Source of the DNA: an uncultured Granulosicoccaceae bacterium
GTDB taxonomy: Bacteria; Pseudomonadota; Gammaproteobacteria; Granulosicoccales; Granulosicoccaceae
Reading direction: 5' to 3'
Assembly: GCA_937951345.1 (NCBI GenBank)
Contig: CALFCF010000092.1
Location: 1 to 62,775, forward strand
DNA: 62,775 nt
The position numbers and the translations under genes were made by a program. Below the pieces are notes generated by a model that searched no databases, was not told where the DNA came from, and saw only the letters and a program-made list of their open reading frames with translations. The first letter of the stretch is position 1, and every line of letters begins with the position of its first letter. Shown in pieces: positions 8,406 to 17,049 of this stretch.

Positions 8406-11400
8406 ATGAACATTATCGAGTTAGCCGGGCACCAGATTACCACCGCTCTGTCACTGCTCACACCAACAGGTATGTTGGCAACAATGGGATTGGCAATTCT
8501 CGGGTTGGCATGTGCGTCTATAGGATGGATATTAAGCGAAATTGGCCACCACACCAGATCCAACAACTCTGACAATACAGCGACAAACGATATCCCCTCC
8601 CTACCAGACTTACGCACCAACTCAAACACGCCAAACACGCAAGCTAGATCAACCACCCTACAGGGCGACCATGCAGGTTTAGTCAACCGCTTGGATGCTT
8701 CGCAAGTCATCGATCTGGACGACACATCTTCGCTACAGGAATCAACTTCATTCCTGAATGCCACTATAGCCGGCACTACACGAACTCTGCGATCACTACA
8801 CAAATCTCGAAACACCCAGAAACCTCGCGAGTACGAGCAATATCGACAACTGCAAATCGATCTTCGCAGCACAAAGTACAAACTTGAAACAAAAGAAGCC
8901 GAGCTGAAAGAGTTCAGAAATCGCGCAACCAAAGAACTCAAATCTGCAAACCTTAAAATAGAAGAACTTGGCAATTCTCAAAGAGCGCATAGAAGCAGCC
9001 ACGCTCAGATTGCAAAGCTTACAGAAACTAATAAACAATTAGCCTCATCACTAAGAAAAGCAGAAGAGCAAATTAATTCTCACAACGAACAACTCAATGC
9101 CAGGTCGGAAACGCAAGTAAAAGAGCGACAGGCATTAAGCAACAAAATACAACATGAACAGAACAAACTCTCAGAACTTGAGGCTAGAAACAACGACCTC
9201 GAACTACACATAACCGAGCAGCAAGAACACATAAAAGACCTGCAACAGGCAAAAATTGACGCAGACAGTCTTAAAGAAGAACAAAGTCAGCGTCAGTCAC
9301 AGCTGGCTGCGGAAAGAAATGCTAGCGTTGAGAAACTAAATCAGGAACTCAAACAGCTTCAAATCAAATACAGCGAGCATTTGCAGAATTCCGGAAAACT
9401 AAAGACACAGATCAACGAATCATACGATCGTACAAATTCACTCGAAAAAGAGCTTATAAGTTCAAAAAAGAATATTTCAAAATACGAAGCACAAATCGAA
9501 GCGCTTAAAAATACTGAAATCTCTCTGAACAAAAAACTTTCTGACTCGGAGAAAAGCACAAATGAGACGCTGTCGTCAAAGCAAAATGAAATTGAGAAAC
9601 TTAGTAAATCTCTGCATACAAACGAGCAAGCAATTGCAGAGATGGAACAGAAGCGCCAAACCTTCCGCGAAGAAACAAGTCGCGAGATAGCCACACTCAG
9701 ATCTAAATTAGCTGAAAGCAAAAAACACGAGTTGACCAATCAAGAGCTATCTCAGCAGGTTAGTCAGCTTCAAGAGAAGCTTGCAGCCACAAATATTCAG
9801 CAACAGAGAATACAGGACAACAACGCCAAAATTGCACAACTAACCAGTGTAAATGACAAAAATACAAAAGAGTTAAAAGAACTAAAAGCCGCTCAGCAGC
9901 AAAAAGACGCCAAATTAGACGAACTACAAACTCAGTTATCAAGTAAACAGAAGGAAATTGAGAGTAATTTAGTCTCGCTCAACAATCTAAAAACAAGGAT
10001 TGACAAATCCGAAGCTAAAAACAATGAACTTCTAGAGAACACAAAGGAGATAGAGCAATTTAAGCGTGCTGAACGCCATAATCAGGAAAAGCTAGAAACA
10101 CTCCTACAAGATCTGGAGCAATCCAACAACCGAGCGAATGAATCCGAGTCAAAAAATAAACAAGCACAAACACTTCTCCAAGTCAGCAATCAAGAACTAT
10201 CAAAGCTTGAACAACAATTAAAAGCAAAAGACCAACGAGTCGATCAGCTGCAAACAAAAACCGCAGCCATGATTGCCGAAATCGAAAGCTACAAATCAAA
10301 TCAGATTGACTCCAAACAGTTATTGGAAAGTAAAGACGCGCAGGTCAATGCTTTACAAGCTGATAACGAAAATCTCAATTCCAGAATTGATAACGCTGTA
10401 CATGAGAAAGGTGTTTTAGAGAAAAAACTTGACGATTCCAGAGCCGAATTGAACCTTCAGACGCGAGAAATTGAAAAGCAGGCAAAGATTTCGGCAGAAC
10501 TAAAGAAGTCGCACAATCAAGAATTACAGGCAATTGCAACAAAATATGCAGAGCAGACAACGCAAGAAACTACCATTTTAAATGACAAGCTGGCCACCGC
10601 ACTTAAACAAGCCGATAGATATCAGCAAGAACTTGACGCACAAACAATCTCATACAAACAACTGGAAGGCCAACTTAGCAAAGCAGAACAGGAAAAAAAG
10701 AGACTCGAAGATAAGCATAATATTGAATCAAAACAAAACGAATCATTTAGAAAGCAAATAGAAGATGCGAGGCATCAAGAGCGACAACTTAAAGAAAAAA
10801 TTGCAAACTATAAATTGGAAAATGACGCAACAAGTCTGAAGTATTCGCAAAAATCGACCGAACTGGAATCGATCACTCAAACACTTGAATCGGTACGTGC
10901 AAATCAAAAAACCCTTGTTGAGAAAGAGGCGGTTCGTTTAACTGCACTTCTTGAAGAAGCTGAACTTTCAAAAACAACCCTATCAAAAGAAAAATCAACG
11001 CTTGAGCATCAATTGGAAAAGACCTCTAAAGATTACGATAAAGCCAAAAGTATCCATACAAACAACATTGCCAAATTTGAATCTGAGCTAAGCAAACTAC
11101 GCGAAGACCTCAACTTATCGCAACAAAACAACTCTGAACTGCGTGAAAAGCGCTCTGAGATAGAAAAGAATATACAGGCCAAGGATGTCTACGTCAGTAA
11201 CATAGAGACAGACTACAAAAAGCAAATTGCAGCAATACAATCAAAACTTAAAGACAGCGAAATACGCTTAAACGCAGAAGTTGAAAAGAATAAAAACAGC
11301 ATTTCAGAAAAAAATGCCCTTGAAGCGCAACTAAAACAGCAATCAGATTCATTAAACACCCTGAAGGCAACCATTGCTGAGAGAGACAGTGCCATTACTC

Positions 11401-12791
11401 AGGCTCGCAAGTCAAAGGATGAACTGGATAAGGTTACACAGTTACATAAGCAACTCTTAGAAGAATCCGCAATTGCTTCCAAAGCGTTGGATAAAAGTGG
11501 CAATGCAAACCAACAGCTAGAAAAACGGATTGCAGTACTGGAATCAGAAAAAGCAAAGTCAGAAAAACTCGCTAGTGATATACAGGCACAAATAGATGAA
11601 AAAGAGCAAAGCTTCGATGCCTCGGCCAAAGCAAATGCAAAGAAATTAGATGAATTAAGCAAAAGAATTGACGTGCTTACAAAAGAAAAGAACCTCTCTG
11701 ACACTAAACTTTCTGAATTACACAAAACACTTGTTGAACGGGACGAAACCATTAAAACCAAAACTCGCGAAAATGAAAAATATTCCTCGCTAAAAGCTGA
11801 TGTTGCTAAAAGGCAAGCGGATATCGAGCAACTCCATCAAAAGATCAGCCACCTCTCTGGTTTAGAAGGCAAATTAATTGAACAGGATAAGGTAATCCAG
11901 CAATTAAGACATGATTTGAAATCAGCAAATGACGGCCTCGCCGAGAAGACCAAAAAAGTCGAAACATTAGGAAGAGCACTTAGTGATGCCAGTAAAAATA
12001 TTACTCAGCGCATCACCGACGAAAATTCCACTACTGACGGTAGTGACGAATCCCTGAACTCCGTTGAACTAACAAGACTTGAAGCTCAGGTCACAAGCTT
12101 AAAAACCGAACGTGATCTTGGCCTTGAAAGGGTGAGAGAATTAAGCACTGAACTCAAATCCATTAAGGAGAAGCAATCAGAGCTCCAGGACTTAAAAGCT
12201 GGCGCCACTGAAGCAAAGCACACCAAACGAGAAGTAGATTTATTGCGATCTAGAATAAGCTCACAAGAAACTGATTTACGCAGTAAAAAACTTACCATAG
12301 ATCAATTGCGCAGGGAACTTGCAAGGATGGGCGTACAGCGTGTAAGCACATCATCTGATACCACTGTTCTTGAACCATTAACTAGACAAAATAGCAGACA
12401 AAAAACAGCAGCATCCGGTACCAACAGCAGCAACGCAAGTGGTTCAACCGCTGTTTTAGAGACTCCAACAAAAAAATCAAAGGCCAGCAAAACAAAGAAG
12501 ATTGCAGCGAAAAAGAATACAAGGGAAGCAACGGAATCGCAAAAAACTAGCATTAGCTCCGATACACAAGAACATGATGACCTGAAGAAAGTCAACGGCA
12601 TCGGACCCAAAATCGAAAAACAGTTACGCGAGCTAGGTATTACCAGTTATCGACAAATCGCAGAGTTCACTCCGGAAACAATAGAGCAGATTTCAAATGA
12701 ATTGGCGTTTCCAGGACGAATTGAGCGTGATGGCTGGGTCAGTGAAGCGAAGAAACTATACCTTGCTAAACACCAATCACGCGACCAGTGA
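8406..12791 (+). CDS. Giant inner-membrane coiled-coil protein with basic linker and C-terminal HhH domain
   Basis: A 1,461 aa protein preceded by a strong GGAGGG site. One membrane helix (about residues 22-43) is followed by a short linker. Residues 141-1323 contain no proline, cysteine or tryptophan and are rich in Glu, Lys, Gln, Ser and Leu in heptad-like order; fully helical, this would be a rod of about 175 nm. A Lys/Ala-rich, histone-tail-like linker (about 1,350-1,370, with KKSKASKTKKIAAKK) leads to the HhH domain at 1393-1461 (LKKVNGIGPKIEKQLRELGI...FPGRIERDGWVSEAKKL), a close match to the upstream paralogue. The architecture resembles SMC- or golgin-like tethers, but there is no ATPase. 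I infer a membrane-to-nucleoid tether or scaffold; the function is unknown. Confidence 0.82.
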   Translation: MNIIELAGHQITTALSLLTPTGMLATMGLAILGLACASIGWILSEIGHHTRSNNSDNTATNDIPSLPDLRTNSNTPNTQARSTTLQGDHAGLVNRLDASQVIDLDDTSSLQESTSFLNATIAGTTRTLRSLHKSRNTQKPREYEQYRQLQIDLRSTKYKLETKEAELKEFRNRATKELKSANLKIEELGNSQRAHRSSHAQIAKLTETNKQLASSLRKAEEQINSHNEQLNARSETQVKERQALSNKIQHEQNKLSELEARNNDLELHITEQQEHIKDLQQAKIDADSLKEEQSQRQSQLAAERNASVEKLNQELKQLQIKYSEHLQNSGKLKTQINESYDRTNSLEKELISSKKNISKYEAQIEALKNTEISLNKKLSDSEKSTNETLSSKQNEIEKLSKSLHTNEQAIAEMEQKRQTFREETSREIATLRSKLAESKKHELTNQELSQQVSQLQEKLAATNIQQQRIQDNNAKIAQLTSVNDKNTKELKELKAAQQQKDAKLDELQTQLSSKQKEIESNLVSLNNLKTRIDKSEAKNNELLENTKEIEQFKRAERHNQEKLETLLQDLEQSNNRANESESKNKQAQTLLQVSNQELSKLEQQLKAKDQRVDQLQTKTAAMIAEIESYKSNQIDSKQLLESKDAQVNALQADNENLNSRIDNAVHEKGVLEKKLDDSRAELNLQTREIEKQAKISAELKKSHNQELQAIATKYAEQTTQETTILNDKLATALKQADRYQQELDAQTISYKQLEGQLSKAEQEKKRLEDKHNIESKQNESFRKQIEDARHQERQLKEKIANYKLENDATSLKYSQKSTELESITQTLESVRANQKTLVEKEAVRLTALLEEAELSKTTLSKEKSTLEHQLEKTSKDYDKAKSIHTNNIAKFESELSKLREDLNLSQQNNSELREKRSEIEKNIQAKDVYVSNIETDYKKQIAAIQSKLKDSEIRLNAEVEKNKNSISEKNALEAQLKQQSDSLNTLKATIAERDSAITQARKSKDELDKVTQLHKQLLEESAIASKALDKSGNANQQLEKRIAVLESEKAKSEKLASDIQAQIDEKEQSFDASAKANAKKLDELSKRIDVLTKEKNLSDTKLSELHKTLVERDETIKTKTRENEKYSSLKADVAKRQADIEQLHQKISHLSGLEGKLIEQDKVIQQLRHDLKSANDGLAEKTKKVETLGRALSDASKNITQRITDENSTTDGSDESLNSVELTRLEAQVTSLKTERDLGLERVRELSTELKSIKEKQSELQDLKAGATEAKHTKREVDLLRSRISSQETDLRSKKLTIDQLRRELARMGVQRVSTSSDTTVLEPLTRQNSRQKTAASGTNSSNASGSTAVLETPTKKSKASKTKKIAAKKNTREATESQKTSISSDTQEHDDLKKVNGIGPKIEKQLRELGITSYRQIAEFTPETIEQISNELAFPGRIERDGWVSEAKKLYLAKHQSRDQ

Positions 12792-12847
12792 AGGCGCGAC
12801 CATTATCCATCTGTCGATTTAATACTTCAAAATTACGTCTATAATTC

Positions 12848-12879
12848 TTGTAGATAACTGTTCATTTGGTTATCTACAA
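12848..12879. terminator. Long inverted repeat after the giant coiled-coil gene
   Basis: TTGTAGATAAC (12848-12858) and GTTATCTACAA (12869-12879) form a perfect 11-bp stem with a 10-base loop, 57 bases after the stop. It is AT-rich with only a weak T run after it. It may be a terminator, an mRNA-end hairpin or an operator for the hydrolase gene downstream. Confidence 0.4.
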
Positions 12880-12973
12880 TGTCTTTGCCTGATGATATTT
12901 GTGACATTTCGAGCTTAAAACCTCATCAAGGCTCTATAAATGCTGCACATACATCCACTATTTTTGCGCAATC

Positions 12974-14596
12974 ATGGCTTTACGGTTTTCTCTCAAATGG
13001 AATACCGCTGACAGCATAGGTATGTACATCAAACAGACCTACCAATCTATCTGTTGCACCGTTTCGAGTAAGCTATTGGCGTTAGTAACCAACGCTTGTC
13101 TCAGGATGCCCAGCGTCAACTCTTTGATGTTCGTTTCGTTTCCAATATTACTGTTACTAGCGATCGCATCAGTTGCGACAGCAGATAGCGATGCAGAGCT
13201 TTCTGCCTGGAATTCCTGTTCTCTAAAAACACCTGACAATGGTTTTTCGGTGCCCGCTGAATGCGCTTACCTAAAGGTTGCCACAGACCCTACGAATCCA
13301 TCCAGTGATAAAATTGACCTTCACGTTGCAAAAATTCCAGCATCAAACAGGAATGCCGAAGCAGATCCGTTGTTGTTTATAACTGGAGGGCCTGGCCAGG
13401 CCGCATCAGAGTCCTGGCCACCGATTCAGGCAGCGTTTCAAAAAGTTTTGAAGAATCGGGATGTCTATGTAATAGACCAACGTGGTACCGGACTGTCGAA
13501 CAAACTGGAATGTCCTGAAGATAACAGTCCTGATGATGTGTTTGTATTTGATGCTGAACTAACGGCGCAAACAGCATTGGCATGTTATAAGCAGCTACCC
13601 AGTGATCCACGCTTCTACACTACCAGTATTGCAGTAACCGATCTAGAGTCACTTCGTCTCGCAGTCGACGTAAAGCAATGGAATATTTACGGAGTTTCAT
13701 ACGGTACCCGAGTAGCGCTTCATTACCTGCGCCGATATCCGGACAGCGTTCGTACAATGACGCTCGACGCGGTTGTGCCGCCCGGGGTTGCGCTGGGTCC
13801 CGGTATATCAATAGACGCACAAAATGCATTGGACCGGATGTTTGAACGATGCGTTAGCGACAATCACTGCAACAGCGCGTTTCCGGGTTTAAAACAGGAT
13901 ACGCTGCGTTTTCTGGACAACTTGCGTGAGAAACCGGAAGAGATTAGGTTTGAAAATTTCGAAACCGGATCACTGGATACAATAAGACTGTCAGTTCATC
14001 ATGTATCACTGACTATGCGCATATTGAGCTATTCCAGCCACGGCGTTTCGATCTTGCCCTATCTACTTCACGAAGCCTATGCCAATCGCAATTTTGCACC
14101 ATTGGCGCGACAGGCCGCGCTTCAACGTAATCAGTTAACACAGACTCTGGCTACCGGGATGCACAACGCAATTATATGCACAGAAGATGCGCCTCTGGCA
14201 CGAAACGATACCAGTAATCCAGCCGAATACGCGAATACGTATCTTGGCGACACACCACTCAAAGCACTAAAAGCCAATTGCACTCACTGGCCAGCCGGTG
14301 TCATCGATCTGGACTTTCACGAGCAAGTAACCAGCGATGCACAGATATTGATCCTTTCGGGTAGCGCTGACCCGGTTACACCCGATACTTACGGTGAGCG
14401 CTTGATGGCAAATCTGCCCAATGCACTGCACATAGTCAACCCCAACCAGGGTCACGTACAAATAGCACTCGGTTGCATGCCTACAGTATTTGCCAGTTTC
14501 GTAAACCGAGGCGCAACCCGTGATGTAGATTACGGTTGTCTCGAGCGACTGCGAGTTGAGCCGTTTTTCATTGATGCGAACGGACCCAGACCATGA
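12974..14596 (+). CDS. Secreted alpha/beta hydrolase, prolyl/tripeptidyl aminopeptidase type
   Basis: An exported serine hydrolase related to proline iminopeptidase and tripeptidyl aminopeptidase. Early fold elements are FITGGPGQAASESW and DQRGTGLS; the nucleophile elbow is GVSYGTR. The late acid is in LILSGSADPVTP and the catalytic His in NPNQGHVQIALGC, in the TAP-like C-terminal domain. Paired cysteines suggest a periplasmic or outside location. The true start is uncertain: the ATG at 13106 gives a compact signal peptide (FPILLLLAIASVATA), while 12974 adds 44 residues. It overlaps the next gene as ATGA, so it is translationally coupled to the exporter, perhaps for peptide processing or efflux. 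The substrate is unknown. Confidence 0.85.
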   Translation: MALRFSLKWNTADSIGMYIKQTYQSICCTVSSKLLALVTNACLRMPSVNSLMFVSFPILLLLAIASVATADSDAELSAWNSCSLKTPDNGFSVPAECAYLKVATDPTNPSSDKIDLHVAKIPASNRNAEADPLLFITGGPGQAASESWPPIQAAFQKVLKNRDVYVIDQRGTGLSNKLECPEDNSPDDVFVFDAELTAQTALACYKQLPSDPRFYTTSIAVTDLESLRLAVDVKQWNIYGVSYGTRVALHYLRRYPDSVRTMTLDAVVPPGVALGPGISIDAQNALDRMFERCVSDNHCNSAFPGLKQDTLRFLDNLREKPEEIRFENFETGSLDTIRLSVHHVSLTMRILSYSSHGVSILPYLLHEAYANRNFAPLARQAALQRNQLTQTLATGMHNAIICTEDAPLARNDTSNPAEYANTYLGDTPLKALKANCTHWPAGVIDLDFHEQVTSDAQILILSGSADPVTPDTYGERLMANLPNALHIVNPNQGHVQIALGCMPTVFASFVNRGATRDVDYGCLERLRVEPFFIDANGPRP

Positions 14597-15420
14597 TTGT
14601 GGTCGAGTCCATTTCAAAAAGCTTCTCCAGAAAAGGCAAGCGTAAACCTGGTGAGCCACGTCGAATAGAAGCTGTAAAAGATGTCAGCTTTACTGCCAGC
14701 GACGGGAGTATCACGGGTTTGTTGGGTTCCAACGGAGCGGGCAAGTCCACGACGTTACGGATGCTTGCAACTTTGATGCAGCCGGATGACGGGACAGCCA
14801 TACTCGACGGACATGACATCATCCGATCGAAACTGGAAGTCAGGCGTACTATTGGATTTATGCCGCACAATGCAGGTATTTACCCACGATTAACAGCACG
14901 TGAGAATATTTATTATTATGCCGACATCTGCGGTGTTGATAGGGTTCAGCGCAACACACGAACAGACGAATTGATCCAGATGTTGGATATGGCATCCTTC
15001 ATTGATCGACGCGCAGATGGATTTTCTCAAGGACAAAAGACTAAAGTCGGTTTGGCGAGAGCATTAGTCCACAGTCCGCGTACATTGATGCTGGATGAGC
15101 CCACTAACGGTTTGGATGTAGTGGCAACCCGAGGATTAAGGGATATTATTCGCAAGCTGGCAGACGATGGCCACTGTGTACTTTTTTCAAGTCATGTGAT
15201 GCAGGAAGTCGAGGCGCTTTGTGATCGCATCGCAGTTATCGCAGATGGACGCATTGCAGCGGAAAGCTCACTCAACGGCTTATTAATATCCACCGGACAA
15301 ACTAACCTTGAGGACGCGTTTGTCAGCATTATCACTACACCTAATACCAAAAATGAAAAGCAAGTAACCGTAGACTCTAATCGATCTGACATGGGTAGGC
15401 ACACGGACGGTCCCGCATGA
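14593..15420 (+). CDS. natA: ABC transporter ATPase, NatA type
   Basis: The ATP-hydrolysing subunit of an ABC-2 exporter. Walker A is GSNGAGKSTT, the signature FSQGQKTKVGLARAL, and Walker B LMLDEPTNGLD, followed by the H-loop FSSHVMQEVE. Length is 275 aa. It overlaps the hydrolase upstream by 4 bases and the permease downstream by 4 bases, so the three are one unit. NatA/NatB pairs were described as Na+ extruders, but many exporters of this family have unknown substrates, so the symbol marks the family only. Confidence 0.88.
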   Translation: MIVVESISKSFSRKGKRKPGEPRRIEAVKDVSFTASDGSITGLLGSNGAGKSTTLRMLATLMQPDDGTAILDGHDIIRSKLEVRRTIGFMPHNAGIYPRLTARENIYYYADICGVDRVQRNTRTDELIQMLDMASFIDRRADGFSQGQKTKVGLARALVHSPRTLMLDEPTNGLDVVATRGLRDIIRKLADDGHCVLFSSHVMQEVEALCDRIAVIADGRIAAESSLNGLLISTGQTNLEDAFVSIITTPNTKNEKQVTVDSNRSDMGRHTDGPA

Positions 15421-16586
15421 GTAGGATATTTACCGTTTGTCTCAAAGAAATTCTGGACAATCTTCGTGATCGCCAAACTCTGTTCTATGCACTGCTGTTC
15501 GGGCCGCTGCTATTACCGCTAATCGTCGCCGGTTCATTAATAGCAGGATTCAAACAGTCCGATATTGACTTTTCTGAAGTTTCCGAACTCGCAGTCCTGC
15601 ACGCCGATCGGGCGCCTAACTTGATAAGCTTTTTACGTCAACAAAATGTGGACGTTACACAGGCACCAGAGAATTACAAAGCTGAATTGCAGGATGGCTC
15701 ACTTGAACTTGTATTGGAAATTCCTGAAAACTATGCATCTAACTTACGAACAGCCAAGCCAGCACCGCTTACGCTGTATGTAAATCACGGAGACCGTAAC
15801 TCAAGTAAAGCTGCCAGAAAATTATCGCGATTGCTGGAGGTTCACAAAAGAACGATCGACACGCTCCGGCTGCAGGCACGCGGACTAAACCCTGATGTAT
15901 TTGATAGCGTTCAGGTTACCGAGATTGATATTTCCGAAGATGGAGCGGGTGTTCAAATTTTGGCTTCGATGCTGCCTTTCCTTTTGATCATGTCGATGGT
16001 CATGGGGGGCTTCTATCTTGCTATTGACACGACAGCCGGTGAGCGGGAACGACAGTCATTGGAACCGCTCCTCAGCCTGCCTGTGCAACGATTTTCCGTA
16101 GTGGCAGGAAAGTACCTGGCTACCTGGTGTTTTGTTACATTATCAGGTTTGCTAACAGCCATAGCACTGGTTTTACTATTTCGCTTTTTCCCGTCAGATG
16201 TGTTGAGCACCCTGCTTCGTTTTGATGCCTTTACGATTGCCAAGGCATTTGTGCTCGCATTACCACTAACTGTACTGATAACCAGTCTCTTACTGGCGGT
16301 GTCAGCTTTCACGCGTAGTAGTAAAGAAGCCCAAACCTACCTTGGTGTTCTAATGGTCATCCCTATGGCGCCATTCTTTCTGCTGCAATTTCTAAACATA
16401 CGCTCCGCAAATGCGATTATGGCTATGCCAATGATGAGTCAGTACAAATTACTGGAAAAAGTCGCAAAAGGTGAAAGCATCCTGCCCGTCCATATTCTCT
16501 TATCTGTTACTGGTACACTTGTATTTGCTACGGCTTTGTTCTCATTGGCTGTTTGGCTGTACAAACGCGATCAAATCATAACCTAA
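15417..16586 (+). CDS. natB: ABC-2 permease, NatB type
   Basis: The membrane subunit paired with the upstream ATPase; the start overlaps its stop as ATGA. It has 389 aa with one N-terminal helix (LFGPLLLPLIVAGSLIAG), a large extracytoplasmic domain (about 45-180), then about five helices in the C-terminal half. The segment DTTAGERERQSLEPLLSLPV is a hallmark of the NatB/COG1668 family. The neighbouring secreted hydrolase suggests a linked substrate. The operon ends here; a repeat element begins 21 bases after the stop. Confidence 0.88.
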   Translation: MSRIFTVCLKEILDNLRDRQTLFYALLFGPLLLPLIVAGSLIAGFKQSDIDFSEVSELAVLHADRAPNLISFLRQQNVDVTQAPENYKAELQDGSLELVLEIPENYASNLRTAKPAPLTLYVNHGDRNSSKAARKLSRLLEVHKRTIDTLRLQARGLNPDVFDSVQVTEIDISEDGAGVQILASMLPFLLIMSMVMGGFYLAIDTTAGERERQSLEPLLSLPVQRFSVVAGKYLATWCFVTLSGLLTAIALVLLFRFFPSDVLSTLLRFDAFTIAKAFVLALPLTVLITSLLLAVSAFTRSSKEAQTYLGVLMVIPMAPFFLLQFLNIRSANAIMAMPMMSQYKLLEKVAKGESILPVHILLSVTGTLVFATALFSLAVWLYKRDQIIT

Positions 16587-16606
16587 CAGGATTTTAGTAG
16601 AGGCTA

Positions 16607-16720
16607 TCTTAAAATTAGGATTCTGCACTCAGGCAAGGCGTGTGGCGCACGAGCAATGCAGAACGGCACACATCGAAGGATAAGCGTGCAGGACTCGGCG
16701 TCCCCGATCAATTTTGAGAT
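16607..16720. repeat. Short inverted-repeat (MITE-like) element, copy B
   Basis: Terminal repeats ATCTTAAAATT (16607-16617) and AATTTTGAGAT (16710-16720) are inverted with one mismatch. Read on the minus strand, it starts with the same 19 bases (ATCTCAAAATTGATCGGGG) as copy A at 706. The interior shares only patches with copy A, so the copies are old or under structural rather than sequence constraint. Confidence 0.5.
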
Positions 16721-16794
16721 GACTTCTAGTCTTTCGGTTAAATACTTTTTTATATTGACACTTAGCCACGTCACCAACAAATGCAGGTATAAAT

Positions 16795-17013
16795 ATGAAG
16801 TACACAATTGAATATTGTGTCATGTGAAATTATGAACCGACTGCTCTCCGTGCGAGAGACCGGCTCATGAAACAACCTGACAACAAAGTAGAGCTTATAA
16901 AAGGCAAAGGCGGGGTGTTTGAGATCACCTGTGAAAACAAACTGGTTTTTTCCAAAAAATCTCTTAATCGATTTCCGACTGATGACGAAATAGATTCAAT
17001 CGCTTCAATGTAA
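16795..17013 (+). CDS. SelW/Rdx-like selenoprotein with in-frame UGA (Sec11)
   Basis: A 72 aa redox protein of the SelW/SelT/SelH (Rdx) family, visible only if TGA at 16825-16827 is read as selenocysteine. The start is MKYTIEYCVMU, so the TGA sits exactly at the second position of the family CxxU motif. After it come NYEPTALRARDRL and the diagnostic KGKGGVFEI, then KLVFSKK and NRFPTDDEI, matching the Rdx pattern through to the C-terminus. AGG at 16785-16787 is a good ribosome site. A bacterial SECIS-like hairpin follows the TGA: stem CTCTC (16844-16848) and GAGAG (16854-16858), loop CGTGC with a G in its first two bases, starting 22 bases after TGA. selA, selB, selC and selD are not in the window, so decoding is inferred. 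Confidence 0.8.
16837..16863 (+). promoter_or_regulatory. Candidate bacterial SECIS hairpin
   Basis: Inner 5-bp stem CTCTC/GAGAG with apical loop CGTGC, plus an outer CCG (16837-16839)/CGG (16861-16863) across an internal loop. The apical loop starts 22 bases after the UGA, within the spacing known for bacterial SECIS elements (about 16-37), and has a G in its second position. Confidence 0.6.
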
Positions 17014-17017
17014 AAAG

Positions 17018-17049
17018 CAAAAAAAAAACGATTGTTTTAACAGCGTTAA
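17018..17049. terminator. Possible bidirectional terminator between selenoprotein gene and paaX
   Basis: An A10 run at about 17021-17030 is followed by short inverted repeats AAAAC-GATT-GTTTT and TTTAAC-AGC-GTTAAA, between two convergent genes. On the minus strand a stem is followed shortly by a T run, so it suits the end of the paa operon. The stems are short and AT-rich. Confidence 0.4.

Noticed and set aside
8191-8406. 71-codon plus-strand frame before the giant coiled-coil gene
   Set aside because: No family pattern and no ribosome site, and it runs to the first base of the next ATG in a different frame. Probably leader sequence.
16867-17013. Stand-alone 48-codon gene or a pseudogene with a stop
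   Set aside because: The upstream frame continues the same family across the TGA, which sits at the Sec position of CxxU, and a SECIS-like hairpin follows. A recoded gene fits better than a broken one.
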